Assembly (NCBI RefSeq): GCF_009766105.1
Contig: NZ_LMUH01000026.1
Location: forward strand, 187,966-251,965
Length of the DNA stretch: 64,000 bases
Direction: 5' to 3'
DNA from: Granulicella sp. S156
GTDB taxonomy: Bacteria > Acidobacteriota > Terriglobia > Terriglobales > Acidobacteriaceae
A program made the translations under genes and the position numbers. Below the pieces are notes generated by a model. It saw only the letters and a list, made by a program, of their open reading frames with translations. It made no database searches and was not told the origin of the DNA. Below are positions 36,848 through 45,152 of this stretch, piece after piece (the first letter of the stretch is position 1; every line of letters begins with the position of its first letter).

Positions 36848-39175
36848 TTATGTGGTCATGGATGGTGGTGCGTCTTTAGCCTGGGCACCGAGCAGCTTGT
36901 TTGGGTGGTCTGTCATCATGAATGTAACGTGGCCACCTTTGGTGATGTCGGAGTGTTTGAACCATAGCTTTGTTTCTGGCTTGCCATTCAGACTGAGGGC
37001 ATCAATATATTTGCTTGTTGGAGACGCACGTTTTGCTTCGAGAATAAGCTGACGATTCTCACCGAGGGTGATGGTGACTTTATCAAAGAGTGGGGTTCCA
37101 AAAATATAGTTTGTACTCACTGGGTCAACTGCATAGAATCCCATGGCGCTCATCACATACCAGGCGGACATCTGGCCACAGTCTTCATTGCCGGCAAGAC
37201 CGTCCGGCTCGTTGCGGTACATCGTTTCCATCAGGCTTGATAGGCGCTCCTGGGCCTTGTAGGGAGCACCCGCATATACGTATAGGTATGCGATGTGATG
37301 GCTTGGCTCATTTCCATGGGCATACTGCCCAACAAGTCCGGCAATATCGTCCGGGGCATCAGGCGGCAACTCCGAACTGGCGTTGAATATTCCATCTAGC
37401 TTTTGAAGAAGCTGGTCCCGGCCACCCATAAGATCTGCTAACCCCTTGGGGTCGTGCTGAACCGCGAAGGTAGCCTGCCAGGCGTTAGATTCAGTAAAGT
37501 CGCGCCATTTCTTTGCGTGTCCCATCTCGTTCGGAGCGAACGGTTCTGCCCAGTGACCATCCGCGAGGCGCGGCCGGATAAAGCCTATTTCTTTGTCATA
37601 TAGGTTGCGGTAGCTCTGAGCCCGGTGTTGAAGCGCGGCCGCTTCATCTTCAGCGCCAGTCGCACGGGCCACGTGGGCCATTGCCCAGTCGTCATAGGCA
37701 TAGTCCATGCTCTTGCCAATAGATTCCGCTATGAGATCGCAGGGGATATAACCATACTTCCGATAGAGAGGCAGGCCTTGATAATCGCTTGCCGTCGCTT
37801 GCCGCTTCATAGCAGCATACGCCCCCATCAGATCGATACCCTGGAAACCCTTTTGCACCGCTTCGGCAATCACTACTACAGAGTGGTAGCCGCTCATACA
37901 CTCTGTTTCTTTCGCCTGCAGAGGCCACACGGGCATCCCGACAGGACTTTCGTTTGACATACGAATGAGACAGTTTGCAAGATCTGGGACGCGTTCCGGC
38001 TGAATCAGCGTAAACAGCGGATGCACCGCACGATATGTGTCCCAAAGAGAAAACGTGCTGTAGTTGTGGGCCCCAGAAGGAAGATGATGGATCTCACCAT
38101 CCATACCGCGATAGTTTCCATCTACATCGTCAAAGATTGTTGGTGCGAGCAGGGAATGATATAGCGCGGTATAAAAGATCTCCTTTTGCCGTGTCGTTCC
38201 ACCCTCAACCCTTATCTTTGCCAGTTCGTGCTCCCAGAGGCTGAGAGCTTCAGAACTGACCTCTGCAAAGTCCCATCCGGGAATCTCCGATTGCAGATTG
38301 TTCAGCGCCCCCTCAATATTCACTCCTGATATGCCCACCTTGACGAGAATGACCTCTCGATCTTTTGTCGCATAGTGAAGAACGCACTTGAGAGATTTAC
38401 CCTCGACTTCTTTTCCGATGTTGTTTGAAATCTCGTCGTTCACAAGAACGTCAATTCGGTCGAACGGGCGGGAAAATTTTATTGCGAAATAGATCTCTCG
38501 CCCATTAGCCCAGCGGGCAGTGCTACGTCCTCCGACGATCGTGTCCTTTCCGAGTATGTTGAGTTTTGCCCAGCGCACCGCATCAGGTCCATCTTCGTAG
38601 CTATGGGCGAGATCGAGGATGAAATGACCAGTATCACTATAGGGGAACGTATATTTGTGAATACCGGCTCTCGTCGTGGCACTCAATTCCGCGCGGATCT
38701 GATAGTCCTTTAAGACCGCGGAGTAGTATCCCGGTATCGCAATCTCCTCGTCGTGAGAAAAGCGGGAGCGATAGCCCTCTGTGGGGTTTTCGGGTGTTCC
38801 GGGGGTTATTTTCACTACGCCTGTACATGGCATGAGAAGGATGTCGAGCATGTCTCCAACACCCGTGCCGCTCAAATGGGTGTGACTGAACCCCATAATC
38901 GAATTGTCAGCGTAGTGATAACCTGAACACCGATCCCACCCTCGATTGTCAGTATCTGGGCTAAGTTGGACCATGCCAAAGGGAACAGTCGCGCCTGGAT
39001 AGGTGTGTCCATGACCGCCTGTCCCAATTTTGATCTTGACGAATCGAGTCACTCCGTCGGATATCTCTCTCTGAGCCCCCTGGGTAGCTGCTCGCTCCGA
39101 GATACCGTGAGCTTTTTCCAGGCCACATAAAGCTAGAGCCGAACTGGCGGCAAGAAAAGTTCTTCTGGAGATCAT
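36848..39175 (-). CDS. GH92 alpha-1,2-mannosidase-like enzyme, Tat-exported
   Basis: 775 residues. The N-terminus MISRRTFLAASSALALC has a twin-arginine-like signal, so export of a folded enzyme is likely. GH92 motifs run through the protein: GHGHTYPGATVPFGMVQLSP, GFSHTHLSGTG, TFSLWDTYRAVHPL, CMSGYHSVVVIAE, HGNEPSHHIAYLY with E623 in the position of the family's general acid, and GNEDCGQMSAWY. The family consists of calcium-dependent inverting exo-alpha-mannosidases acting on N-glycans and fungal or plant mannans. Length is normal. A GGGAGCC ribosome-binding site lies about 8 nt before the ATG. A 26-bp palindrome at 39313-39338 lies 138 bp upstream. Convergent with the glucanase operon. Confidence 0.92.
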   Translation of the reverse strand: MISRRTFLAASSALALCGLEKAHGISERAATQGAQREISDGVTRFVKIKIGTGGHGHTYPGATVPFGMVQLSPDTDNRGWDRCSGYHYADNSIMGFSHTHLSGTGVGDMLDILLMPCTGVVKITPGTPENPTEGYRSRFSHDEEIAIPGYYSAVLKDYQIRAELSATTRAGIHKYTFPYSDTGHFILDLAHSYEDGPDAVRWAKLNILGKDTIVGGRSTARWANGREIYFAIKFSRPFDRIDVLVNDEISNNIGKEVEGKSLKCVLHYATKDREVILVKVGISGVNIEGALNNLQSEIPGWDFAEVSSEALSLWEHELAKIRVEGGTTRQKEIFYTALYHSLLAPTIFDDVDGNYRGMDGEIHHLPSGAHNYSTFSLWDTYRAVHPLFTLIQPERVPDLANCLIRMSNESPVGMPVWPLQAKETECMSGYHSVVVIAEAVQKGFQGIDLMGAYAAMKRQATASDYQGLPLYRKYGYIPCDLIAESIGKSMDYAYDDWAMAHVARATGAEDEAAALQHRAQSYRNLYDKEIGFIRPRLADGHWAEPFAPNEMGHAKKWRDFTESNAWQATFAVQHDPKGLADLMGGRDQLLQKLDGIFNASSELPPDAPDDIAGLVGQYAHGNEPSHHIAYLYVYAGAPYKAQERLSSLMETMYRNEPDGLAGNEDCGQMSAWYVMSAMGFYAVDPVSTNYIFGTPLFDKVTITLGENRQLILEAKRASPTSKYIDALSLNGKPETKLWFKHSDITKGGHVTFMMTDHPNKLLGAQAKDAPPSMTT

Positions 39176-39552
39176 TTTGAGGCTCCCATCCCGGTTCTGT
39201 CATCTGTATGTGTGCCAGGTATGCCTTCTAGTTCGTCATAGCTAGCGGACGCACAGCAAGGCAGCGTTGTTTTTGCACTTCTACAATCTATGGGGGAGCT
39301 CATAGGTTGGCGCAACGTTAGGTGTGGCCTTAACGTTGTCGTATCTGCATGAAAAATAAGGCAGCATCGAATACTAGCTGCTCTAACAGTAGTTACCTGT
39401 TCTGGATAGCGGACCTAATGCGTGACGATGACTGATCGAAGTTCGACCGAAGATGTTTTCGCTGATAGGAACTTATAGATAGGACTCTGATCATTCCTAG
39501 GACTATTCCGGGGCTATGGGGGACCGGAATAGCAAATGCAAGATAGCAATTC
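39176..39552. other. Intergenic region upstream of GH92 gene
   Basis: A 377-bp gap between the GH92 start and the end of the second membrane regulator gene, both on the minus strand. It contains the operator-like palindrome at 39313-39338. No credible small gene is present. Confidence 0.6.
39313..39338. promoter_or_regulatory. 26-bp palindromic operator-like site A
   Basis: CAACGTTAGG (39313-39322), a short spacer, and CCTTAACGTTG (39328-39338) form an inverted repeat with one extra T. It matches site B at 41185-41210 at 20 of 26 positions when aligned end to end. It lies 138 bp upstream of the GH92 start codon. Confidence 0.65.
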
Positions 39553-40986
39553 CTAGTGAGTGGAGGTCTCAGGCAAAATGTGACATGCCTCTATATTGGT
39601 GTTTGTCGATGAGCCAGCCATGGTATTCAGCCGCAACAACAATTCGAAGTGTTGCGGAGGGCCTGACGGAGAGATGCCGCAGCTCCGAAGCACATTGGAT
39701 AAGCGGGGGAGATCCGTAACCAGTTTTCCTGCAGCCTCGGTGCCTTCTGCGTTGGCGCCGGCAATGAGAAGCACCTGCCCAGTCTGATCTGGATTTCGAA
39801 CCAGAGCGACAATGGCATAGGACTGGCCGGTCGCCCACCCCAGGGCGGTCGGGACGTATTGCGTCTGCTCATGTTCCCGCGGATGAAGGTTGCGAATGAT
39901 CTCCTGTCCAGAATCCTTGTCAAAGACGAAACGGAAATCCAGTTGATCGCTGAAAAAAGCTGTCCATGGGTTCGAGAGGGGGCTTCCAAGCAGAACGAAG
40001 TTGTCATCGGTCTGTAGGTTTGAAAGCTGCAAGCTTCTAGCGGTTTGCAATTCAATCCGTTTTGCGCCGGATTGTGCGAGCTGTGCGAGATTGACCGCAA
40101 TCGGGGTGTCGACAAGCGATGTTTTATTTCCGCGCAGGAGGATTTGGGTAATCCGATTGGTCTCAGGCGTCAGCTTGTCTGGATGCGGGATGTAGTTATG
40201 GTTGGCGTAGTCAGAAACAGAGATCTGTTGTCCTGTGTATCCCTGAATCTCGGCTATGTCCGGATCGCTGGTGATCAGATGTAATGCGTGTGGTGAAGGG
40301 AGAAACACGGACCAGGGAAGTATAGAAGCCGTCGCCCTGGCTTTGTGGGTAAAGTGGTTCCAGAAAGCACCCCATAATGCAACATTCACTAGCGTGAGAA
40401 TTAGGCATATCGCTAGCCATTTACGTCCGCTCTGTTTCGTGGTTTCATGTGTTTCGAGATCCACTGTGGCCAAGGAGGCAGACTCTGCTTCTGGAGAAAT
40501 TGCTGCTACCGCTGGCTGCGCATGAGGAGTATAGGGTTGAATGTCTTCGGACGCCGGTTGTATGACCCCTGCAGAAACTGGACGCGCTTCTTGAAGTGGA
40601 TCACGGGATATCTCCGGGAAATATGAACCCAAGGGAAGACTGATACGAAACTCTGAGGTGTCTCCGTATCTACCATAATGCTGAAGCAAGCGCTTGCGAA
40701 CATCGCTCGCGGTTACGCGAACAATTGCATCATCCCCGGTATCATACGAAGGAGCGCGGCCAAACAGTTCGATTCCAATGATGCGCTCTTTCAGCGACTC
40801 GGTATGCCCAGCAATTGCTTGGTCAACGATGTACTGAAGAAATTGTCCGCTGCGATGACTTCCTCTAAACGCAGCTCCCTCAATAACCTCTTTGACATGC
40901 TGCTTAAGCAGGAAAACGTCTTCCTCTGTCTCAGAGATTTTCGCTAATTCTATGGTCCGTGCTTCAATTTGAGAGGTCTGCGACAT
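39553..40986 (-). CDS. Membrane regulator with winged-helix-like N-terminus and uncharacterised periplasmic sensor
   Basis: 477 residues, paralogous at its N-terminus to the malectin regulator at 15567-17096. The shared block is at about 45-127: RSGQFLQYIVDQAIAGHTESLKER, YDTGDDAIVRVTASDVRKRLLQHY and FRISLPLGSYFPEI, matching the DxxDxIVRVxAxxxRKxL and IxLPxGxY patterns of the other protein. A Pro/Ala-rich linker precedes one transmembrane helix (about 189-209). The outer part (about 215-477) has no domain I recognise; it contains NFVLLGSPLSNPWTAFF and GQVLLIAGANAEGTEAAGKL. It probably senses a periplasmic signal and controls the flanking GH92 and receptor genes, both preceded by the same palindrome. 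The ribosome-binding site at the chosen ATG is weak. Confidence 0.72.
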   Translation of the reverse strand: MSQTSQIEARTIELAKISETEEDVFLLKQHVKEVIEGAAFRGSHRSGQFLQYIVDQAIAGHTESLKERIIGIELFGRAPSYDTGDDAIVRVTASDVRKRLLQHYGRYGDTSEFRISLPLGSYFPEISRDPLQEARPVSAGVIQPASEDIQPYTPHAQPAVAAISPEAESASLATVDLETHETTKQSGRKWLAICLILTLVNVALWGAFWNHFTHKARATASILPWSVFLPSPHALHLITSDPDIAEIQGYTGQQISVSDYANHNYIPHPDKLTPETNRITQILLRGNKTSLVDTPIAVNLAQLAQSGAKRIELQTARSLQLSNLQTDDNFVLLGSPLSNPWTAFFSDQLDFRFVFDKDSGQEIIRNLHPREHEQTQYVPTALGWATGQSYAIVALVRNPDQTGQVLLIAGANAEGTEAAGKLVTDLPRLSNVLRSCGISPSGPPQHFELLLRLNTMAGSSTNTNIEACHILPETSTH

Positions 40987-41319
40987 AGATGGTATCGAGC
41001 GAGAGCAATTCTAACACCGTTCCTGTAGGGCGCTCTTTTCGGCCCCACGGTCTGCCCACAGGTGCCATGGCGTAACGTGCTGCTTCTCCTGGAGGGAAGT
41101 GCCATTGCCACTGTTCTTCGGTAGGTAGTTACCGTTAAGCTATGCCGCATTATGCAAATTACTGATTTTGTTTGACTTTTCGGCCACTGTTAGGAGCTTC
41201 CCTAACGTTGCCAAATCCTCTTTTCCCCTCGTAGATTTGTGCCTGTTCGATGAGATCCGACCCGCAAGCAGTCGTACTCAAAATCGGCCAGAGCAATATC
41301 TAGAAGTACAGGGGATCCA
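40987..41319. other. Divergent region between regulator and second TonB-dependent receptor
   Basis: A 333-bp gap containing palindrome site B (41185-41210) and presumably promoters for both genes. A related single half-site, GTTACCGTTAAG, occurs around 41128. No gene is supported here. Confidence 0.6.
41185..41210. promoter_or_regulatory. 26-bp palindromic operator-like site B
   Basis: CACTGTTAGG (41185-41194), a 6-nt spacer, and CCTAACGTTG (41201-41210). It has the same length and layout as site A upstream of GH92. It lies 109 bp before the receptor ATG and 199 bp before the divergent regulator start. Confidence 0.65.
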
Positions 41320-44300
41320 ATGAGCCAAGCATCATCTCAAGGTGGGAACGCAACTCTACGCAAAATTTCGTCTTCATGCCGAAATCTCAAATCGCGATTT
41401 CGCCTACTGTTGCCCGGCATCCTGGTTGTATTTTGCATGCTCTTTGGAAGCCCTTTGTCGCTTTGTACTGCGGCGTTCGGCCAGGCCGAGCAGGGAACGA
41501 TCACTGGCTTAATCAGGGACTCCTCCGGCGCAATCATTCGCGGCGCGAAGGTGTCCGCAACCGATGTGGCCACGAATACGGTGAGCTCTACGGTCTCGGA
41601 CTCCAACGGCTACTATACGATTCCGTATCTTGCTCCGGGCACCTATAAAGTCACGGCAGAGGCGGACGGTTTCTCCCTATCTACAGTTTCCGGCATCCAT
41701 ATTACGGTTAATCTCTCGACAGGTATAAATTTGACCCTCAAGGTGGGGGCTCTCTCGCAGAACGTGACCGTTCAAGCAAATGCCATTCAGCTGGAGACGG
41801 AAAACTCTGAACTTGGAGGGACGGTATCCCGCCAGCAAATTATCGAGCTCCCGCAACTCGGACGCAACCCGTATAACCTGTTGGCCCTCCAGCCCGGGGT
41901 GCTTCCCGTGTATTTCAACGCCGGCATTCAGGCACAGATCAACGGCGGTATGGCAAACACGAGCAACGTTATGTTGGATGGAGCTACGCAGGGTAACAGT
42001 TCTTCAGGGGATCTCGCTTATACGCCACCCCTGGAGTCCGTCGGTGAATTGAAGCTCATCACAAATAATTATTCTGCGGAGTACGGTATGTCCGGAGGTG
42101 GCGTAGTTACCGCGGCTTCTGAATCGGGAACAAACGTCTTTCACGGTAGCGTATATGAGTATGTCCGCAATACAGACTTCAACGCTAATGGTTGGTATCC
42201 GAATCACGTGGGCCAGGCCAGAAGTACCTACCACGAGAACAACTATGGATTTAGCATCGGCGGGCCCGCGATCTTACCCAAGTTATATAACGGGCGAAAC
42301 AAGACGTTCTTTTTTCTGAACCTTGAGTGGGACCCGCAGAGCACTCCAGACCTGATCACGGCGAGCGTTCCGACGGCAGCTATGCGTGCCGGCGATTTTT
42401 CCGGGCTCGTGGACCAGAATGGAAATCGAATTACGATTTACGATCCGAACTCGACAGCGTTGGTTTCGGGAACTACGAATACCTGGAAAAGAACTCCCTT
42501 TCCGGGCAATATCATTCCTTCCAGTAGGATGAGTAATCCGATTGTGCAGAAGGTACTCAGCTACTATCCAATGCCGAATACCTATGGTACTCAGGGAATT
42601 TATAACAACTATCAGGCTACTCCTACCAGGACGACGACACAAAATACCTTTCTTGCTCGTGTCGACCAGAATTTCGGAAGCAGTCACAAGGTTTTTGTGA
42701 CGGTAGGACGCCATGCTTACACCGGTATAACTCCGTCTGTCAACATAGCATTCCCACAGACAGGGACCAACGGTGACCCAGGTGGCGCCACTAATACTGC
42801 GTGGACAGGGACAGTCAGCGATACATGGACCATTCGACCCAATTTGCTGGTGGAGTCCCGTGGAAACTTCGTTCACACCTTCTTTGGGACACTGATTCCA
42901 AGCCAGGGATTTGACGTTGGCAGTCTTGGCTTTCCTGGCTCTTTCGTTCAACAAACGGAAAGTAAGGTATTTCCTCAATTTGGTATTACAGACGAGAGTG
43001 GCCTCGGTATTCAAAACTCCGCTGTAGACTCAGATTCAGAAGGCAGCAATCAAGGACAAACTCACCTTACGTGGGTCACTGGTGCCCACACTGTGAGAGC
43101 AGGCTTCGATTATAGATTTGTCTATTTCAATCAGTATCGTCCTCTAAATCCAGCTGGAGATTTCACCTTTGACAGGAACTATACCCAGGGGCCCGATCCT
43201 ACAGATGCCACGGCCGATGCCGGGTGGGGGTTTGCTTCATTTCTGCTCGGTGCGCCGGACGGTGGGTATACGACGAGGGATGCGTCGGCGACATCATCGC
43301 AAAAAAATATCGACGGTTATGTTAACGATGACTATAAAGTGACCCACAATTTCACGCTCAATCTCGGTCTCCGCTATGACGTTCTTACCGGTTGGACAGA
43401 TAGATACAACAAGCTGACATGGTTTGATCCAACGACGCCCGATCCGGTCACAAAGCTTCCAGGCGTTGTGCAGTTCGCCGGGGTGAACGGAAATCCGAGA
43501 CAGGAAAATGACACGGATTACAAGAATTTTGCGCCACGCCTCGGATTCGCATGGGAGGTTGGAGACAAGACCGCGGTGCGTGGTGGATATGGAATCTTTT
43601 ATGTCACAAATAGTGATGGCAACGTCGCAGGCACTGGTTATCAGGTATCGACGAACGTCTATACGGGGCCGCCCCCTCCAGCGCCGAATACACCACCGGT
43701 AGGAGCAACTCTATCCAACCCGTTTGCAGCTGGGTATCTTCCTTACCCTGCTCCAGCGAGCTCTCTAGTAGGGCAAGGAATTGGTGCTCCATTTCGTCCT
43801 GGCACACTTCCAAGCCATCAGGATTGGAACTTGAGCATTCAGCGGTCGCTGGCCAGCAGCACCGTACTCACTGCAGCTTATGCCGGGTCCCGCGGAGAGC
43901 ACATATGGTACAACCTGGATCGTAATGCGGCACCTATCGCGGACCTGAGCCTGGGTTCTAAACTCACGCAGCAGGTGACTAATCCTTTTGCAGGACAATT
44001 GCAGGGGGCATTGGGCGCACCTACGGTCGCATATAGTCAACTGCTACGTCACTTTCCGCAATATACCGGAGTGAGTTGGTACCACGATCCTGTCGGTGAC
44101 TCTTACTATGATGCATTCACCATGCAGCTTCAGCATCGAGACGACGCACATGGGCTGTTTCTACAGGCGTCCTATACGCTCAGCAAAGGAATAAACAATG
44201 TGCCGGAGAGGTATGCCGGACGAAGCGGAGCAATCATTGATCCCGATAACCTGGGGCTATCGCGAGCAGTAGCAGAATATGATCGCCCCAATTATTTGGT

Positions 44301-44820
44301 GGTCAACTACATCTATCAACTGCCTTTTGGACGGGGACACCAGATTTTGGGCAAGGGCATTGTTTCTCATATCGTTGGTAATTGGCAGTGGAGCGGAATA
44401 ACAACGTATGGTTCGGGAATCCCAGTTGTTATTACGGCCCCAAACAACACAAATCTGCCGGGTATCAATGCTGTTGCGGATAAATTGCACGACCCCCATC
44501 TAAAAAACGGATTGCAAAACCCAGAAAAATGGTTTGACACAACAGCCTATGCGGTTCCAGCACCCTACACGACTGGAACCGGGAGCCGCAACGAGCCGAA
44601 TCTTCGCGAGCCAGCCTATGGCAATTGGGACATGAGTCTAAGCCGCAAACAACAGTTCGGCGACCGAGCGAGCTTTCAACTACGCTTTGAAGCCTTCAAT
44701 ACGTTCAATAACAGAAACCTTGGTGCCGTGGATGGCGGTGTGACAGATGGAACATTTGGCCAGGTTACGAGTAGCGGTCAACCTCGCAATCTTCAAATTG
44801 GGGCTCGCCTGGCATTCTGA
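41320..44820 (+). CDS. TonB-dependent receptor, Oar-like, with carboxypeptidase-regulatory-like domain
   Basis: 1166 residues. The signal sequence has a long n-region, ending near AAFGQAE (about residue 58). Then comes a carboxypeptidase-regulatory-like domain (about 59-140; GTITGLIRDSSGAIIRGAKV, GYYTIPYLAPGTYKVTAEADG), a plug-like region with the TonB-receptor pattern SRQQIIELPQLGRNPYNLLALQPGV, and a barrel that ends in LQIGARLAF. It lacks a SusD neighbour. Its divergent partner is the second membrane regulator, and its upstream palindrome is shared with the GH92 gene, so uptake of manno-oligosaccharides or the products of the nearby glucanases is a plausible role (inference). GGGGATCC provides a moderate ribosome-binding site. 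Confidence 0.92.
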   Translation: MSQASSQGGNATLRKISSSCRNLKSRFRLLLPGILVVFCMLFGSPLSLCTAAFGQAEQGTITGLIRDSSGAIIRGAKVSATDVATNTVSSTVSDSNGYYTIPYLAPGTYKVTAEADGFSLSTVSGIHITVNLSTGINLTLKVGALSQNVTVQANAIQLETENSELGGTVSRQQIIELPQLGRNPYNLLALQPGVLPVYFNAGIQAQINGGMANTSNVMLDGATQGNSSSGDLAYTPPLESVGELKLITNNYSAEYGMSGGGVVTAASESGTNVFHGSVYEYVRNTDFNANGWYPNHVGQARSTYHENNYGFSIGGPAILPKLYNGRNKTFFFLNLEWDPQSTPDLITASVPTAAMRAGDFSGLVDQNGNRITIYDPNSTALVSGTTNTWKRTPFPGNIIPSSRMSNPIVQKVLSYYPMPNTYGTQGIYNNYQATPTRTTTQNTFLARVDQNFGSSHKVFVTVGRHAYTGITPSVNIAFPQTGTNGDPGGATNTAWTGTVSDTWTIRPNLLVESRGNFVHTFFGTLIPSQGFDVGSLGFPGSFVQQTESKVFPQFGITDESGLGIQNSAVDSDSEGSNQGQTHLTWVTGAHTVRAGFDYRFVYFNQYRPLNPAGDFTFDRNYTQGPDPTDATADAGWGFASFLLGAPDGGYTTRDASATSSQKNIDGYVNDDYKVTHNFTLNLGLRYDVLTGWTDRYNKLTWFDPTTPDPVTKLPGVVQFAGVNGNPRQENDTDYKNFAPRLGFAWEVGDKTAVRGGYGIFYVTNSDGNVAGTGYQVSTNVYTGPPPPAPNTPPVGATLSNPFAAGYLPYPAPASSLVGQGIGAPFRPGTLPSHQDWNLSIQRSLASSTVLTAAYAGSRGEHIWYNLDRNAAPIADLSLGSKLTQQVTNPFAGQLQGALGAPTVAYSQLLRHFPQYTGVSWYHDPVGDSYYDAFTMQLQHRDDAHGLFLQASYTLSKGINNVPERYAGRSGAIIDPDNLGLSRAVAEYDRPNYLVVNYIYQLPFGRGHQILGKGIVSHIVGNWQWSGITTYGSGIPVVITAPNNTNLPGINAVADKLHDPHLKNGLQNPEKWFDTTAYAVPAPYTTGTGSRNEPNLREPAYGNWDMSLSRKQQFGDRASFQLRFEAFNTFNNRNLGAVDGGVTDGTFGQVTSSGQPRNLQIGARLAF

Positions 44821-45152
44821 TAGGGCATTCACGCAAAGAACCGGAATGTATCCGAGCAGCTAATCATCTCAGAAAAACCATCTCTCCCTCTCTGCCCGTT
44901 GCGTATGACGCGGGCACCGTGAGCCTCACTCGTGTTTAAGAATGGATGATGTCCTCATGGACTAACCAATCTCGCATCTGCCGGAAATCATGAATTCTGA
45001 CCCCTTGCTGAAGAGGTTGCTGAAGGGGTTCATCTCCTCCCCGAGAATCCTCCCTGGCGGTACGATTCATCCCGGCGATTGGATGGAAGGGGCGGCACGC
45101 CTTCTTTCAGCGCCTTGTACAATCGCAGTGTTCATCGATCGGGGTATAGCGC
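44821..45152. other. Intergenic region
   Basis: A 332-bp gap. A weak hairpin with GCCCG and CGGGC arms around 44896-44917 could end the receptor transcript. A short direct repeat of TTGCTGAAG occurs near 45005-45025. A 373-codon frame starting at 44990 overlaps the next gene out of frame and is rejected as coding. Confidence 0.5.
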
